Source: Ignavibacteria bacterium (lineage in GTDB: Bacteria > Bacteroidota > Ignavibacteria > Kapaibacteriales > UBA2268). Taken from it: 43,166 nt of DNA. Shown here piece by piece: positions 43,092-43,166 of this stretch. The position numbers were made by a program, and so were the translations under genes. Position 1 is the first letter of the stretch. Each line of letters opens with the position of its first letter. Below the pieces are notes generated by a model. The model did no database searches. It had not been told where the DNA came from and saw nothing but the letters and a program-made list of their open reading frames with translations. The stretch is taken from NCBI GenBank assembly GCA_026416955.1, contig JAOAEE010000008.1:154608-197773 (forward strand), read 5' to 3'.

Positions 43092-43166
43092 CGGGGTGTA
43101 GCTCAGTTGGCTAGAGCACTACGTTCGGGACGTAGGGGCCGCTGGTTCAAGTCCAGTCACCCCGAC
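43092..43166 (+). tRNA. tRNA-Pro(CGG), 3' end at the window edge
   Basis: The acceptor stem CGGGGTG (43092-43098) pairs perfectly with CACCCCG (43158-43164). The D-arm has GCTC/GAGC, the anticodon stem CTACG/CGTAG encloses the loop TTCGGGA with anticodon CGG (43126-43128), reading the proline codon CCG. The T-arm GCTGG-TTCAAGT-CCAGT has one G-T pair. The discriminator A is at 43165 and the last base, C, may begin an encoded CCA that runs past the window. Confidence 0.96.

Overview
The window is a densely packed, AT-rich bacterial chromosome segment. Several signs point to the Bacteroidota/Chlorobiota group, probably an Ignavibacteria- or Kapabacteria-like lineage. A 1418-residue exported protein ends in a type IX secretion (Por) sorting domain, promoters fit the Bacteroidota pattern TTTG-N18-21-TAnnTTTG, and there are many short lipoproteins and lipid A genes. 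FlhF, FlhG and FliA imply a flagellum, and PurL is the short form that needs separate PurS and PurQ; both argue against typical Bacteroidia. The lineage is inferred from gene content only.

Layout. 1-2.4 kb: end of an outer-membrane barrel protein, a WYL regulator, D-aminoacyl-tRNA deacylase (dtd) and an FmdB zinc-ribbon protein closed by a clear terminator. 2.4-5.4 kb: a UvrD/PcrA helicase, then a noncoding gap with four DnaA-box-like 9-mers at an exact 11-bp pitch, then an AlbA_2 protein. 5.4-10.4 kb (minus): an operon of split transketolase with a lipoprotein gene wedged between the subunits, an apparently exported Memo-AMMECR1 fusion, and lpxK. 10.5-13.8 kb (plus): flhF, flhG, an unknown coiled-coil membrane protein and the sigma-28 gene fliA. 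13.8-15.8 kb (minus): ybaB, recR and two NTF2-like lipoproteins. 15.9-17.1 kb: pspA and a YbjN-like gene. 17.2-19.2 kb: a DUF6580 membrane protein, then an Ig-like lipoprotein coupled to a barrel protein with a Cys-Cys start. 19.1-23.1 kb (minus): gyrA, pyrC and a small ORF. 23.3-27.7 kb: a glycosyltransferase, a CpoB-like TPR lipoprotein and purL. 27.8-34.0 kb: a tetR-tolC-adaptor-RND efflux operon with a likely TetR operator. 34.1-39.9 kb (minus): hydG and the giant type IX secretion cargo. 40.1 kb to the end: an MFS transporter, a COG4087 HAD protein, radA and tRNA-Pro(CGG).

Most of this is core metabolism and cell-envelope biology. No prophage, insertion sequence, CRISPR array or classical defence island is visible. 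The most interesting points are the phased DnaA-box array (a candidate oriC or DnaA-controlled site away from dnaA), the RND pump that lacks the usual TM4 aspartates, the exported Memo-AMMECR1 fusion, lipoprotein genes translationally coupled to cytosolic enzymes, the divergent FlhF/FlhG pair with an unknown membrane partner, and the TetR operator placed on its own promoter.
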